Source: Bradyrhizobium sp. NDS-1 (GTDB lineage Bacteria > Pseudomonadota > Alphaproteobacteria > Rhizobiales > Xanthobacteraceae). Taken from it: 64,000 bases of DNA. Each line of letters opens with the position of its first letter. Position 1 is the stretch's first letter. Positions 63,887 through 64,000 of the stretch are shown here, piece by piece. Position numbers and translations under genes: made by a program. Below the pieces are notes generated by a model. It was not told the DNA's origin, did no database searches, and saw nothing but the letters and a program-made list of their open reading frames with translations. The stretch spans positions 4,697,501-4,761,500 of the forward strand of contig NZ_CP136628.1 in the NCBI RefSeq assembly GCF_032918005.1, read 5' to 3'.

Positions 63887-64000
63887 GCAGCGGAGCAAGC
63901 TGCGTCGTCGCATTCTCTCGCGCTTCGCTCGCAGACACATCTTCGCGTTCTCGCGGCTCATTTCGCCCGAGCTTTGCTCTCTTCGTTGCGCCCTTCTTGA

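Noticed and set aside
62516..63961. 481-residue minus-strand frame opposite the second MFS gene
   Set aside because: Glu/Arg/His-rich low-complexity translation of the complement of a transporter gene.

Overview
The window is about 64 kb of GC-rich, tightly packed alphaproteobacterial chromosome. Protein content, gene order and several families of short intergenic hairpin repeats all suggest a Bradyrhizobium or close relative. This assignment rests on recognised protein families and on remembered repeat types, not on a search. I see no rRNA, tRNA, CRISPR array, insertion sequence, prophage or clear genomic island. It reads as core chromosome with scattered accessory genes.

Layout. 1-1.1 kb: the two ATPases of a Liv-type branched-chain amino acid importer (livF cut by the window edge, livG). 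1.5-9.6 kb: small metabolic and unknown genes (PAS_5-like, ArsC-like reductase, CsaA, GST, DUF429, a beta-lactamase-fold hydrolase, GNAT, Lin0512, an acetolactate-synthase-like ThDP enzyme, MmcQ/YjbR). 9.7-17.8 kb: a run of regulators with their own palindromes. These are a MarR-GNAT fusion, a TetR with a DUF308 membrane protein and a deformylase-like protein, a LysR divergent from a YcaC-type hydrolase, and an SRPBCC-ArsR pair. 18-27 kb: a second serine hydrolase, a TonB-dependent siderophore receptor, a broken PIN toxin relic, a cyanide-insensitive-type cytochrome bd oxidase operon (cydA, cydB and a 39-residue DUF2474/CydX-like subunit), and a CPA1 antiporter.

27-42.3 kb: guaA with a coupled DUF2200 gene, an endonuclease/exonuclease/phosphatase protein, a cupin gene broken by one in-frame TAG, a cold-shock gene with a strong terminator, an RsmB-type rRNA methylase, MAPEG, a metallophosphoesterase, a medium-chain reductase, guaB, a DHA2-like exporter, and a ppx/gppA-rlmE pair. 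42.5-50.7 kb: an orphan form-II molybdenum hydroxylase large subunit, a hotdog protein, a DUF188 protein, an ABC-F ATPase (Uup type), a DSD1-family PLP enzyme and a HI0933-type flavoprotein. 50.9-59 kb: a valine/isobutyryl-CoA degradation cluster on the minus strand (mmsA, acyl-CoA dehydrogenase, 3-hydroxyisobutyryl-CoA hydrolase, mmsB, acyl-CoA synthetase, MaoC, SDR) with a divergent LysR regulator. This fits functionally with the Liv transporter at the left end. 60-64 kb: TetR, PaaI thioesterase, enoyl-CoA hydratase and an MFS carrier, with TATGAT/ATCATA palindromes in two of the promoters.

The most useful non-routine observations are: a peptide deformylase homologue that has lost two of three metal ligands; one operator sequence shared by a TetR gene and a DUF308 gene; a MarR-GNAT gene that may be read as a leaderless mRNA from an operator-covered promoter; a nested insertion of one repeat family into the hairpin of another; and two decayed genes (PIN toxin, DHCW cupin). 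I found no convincing wholly new multi-gene system.
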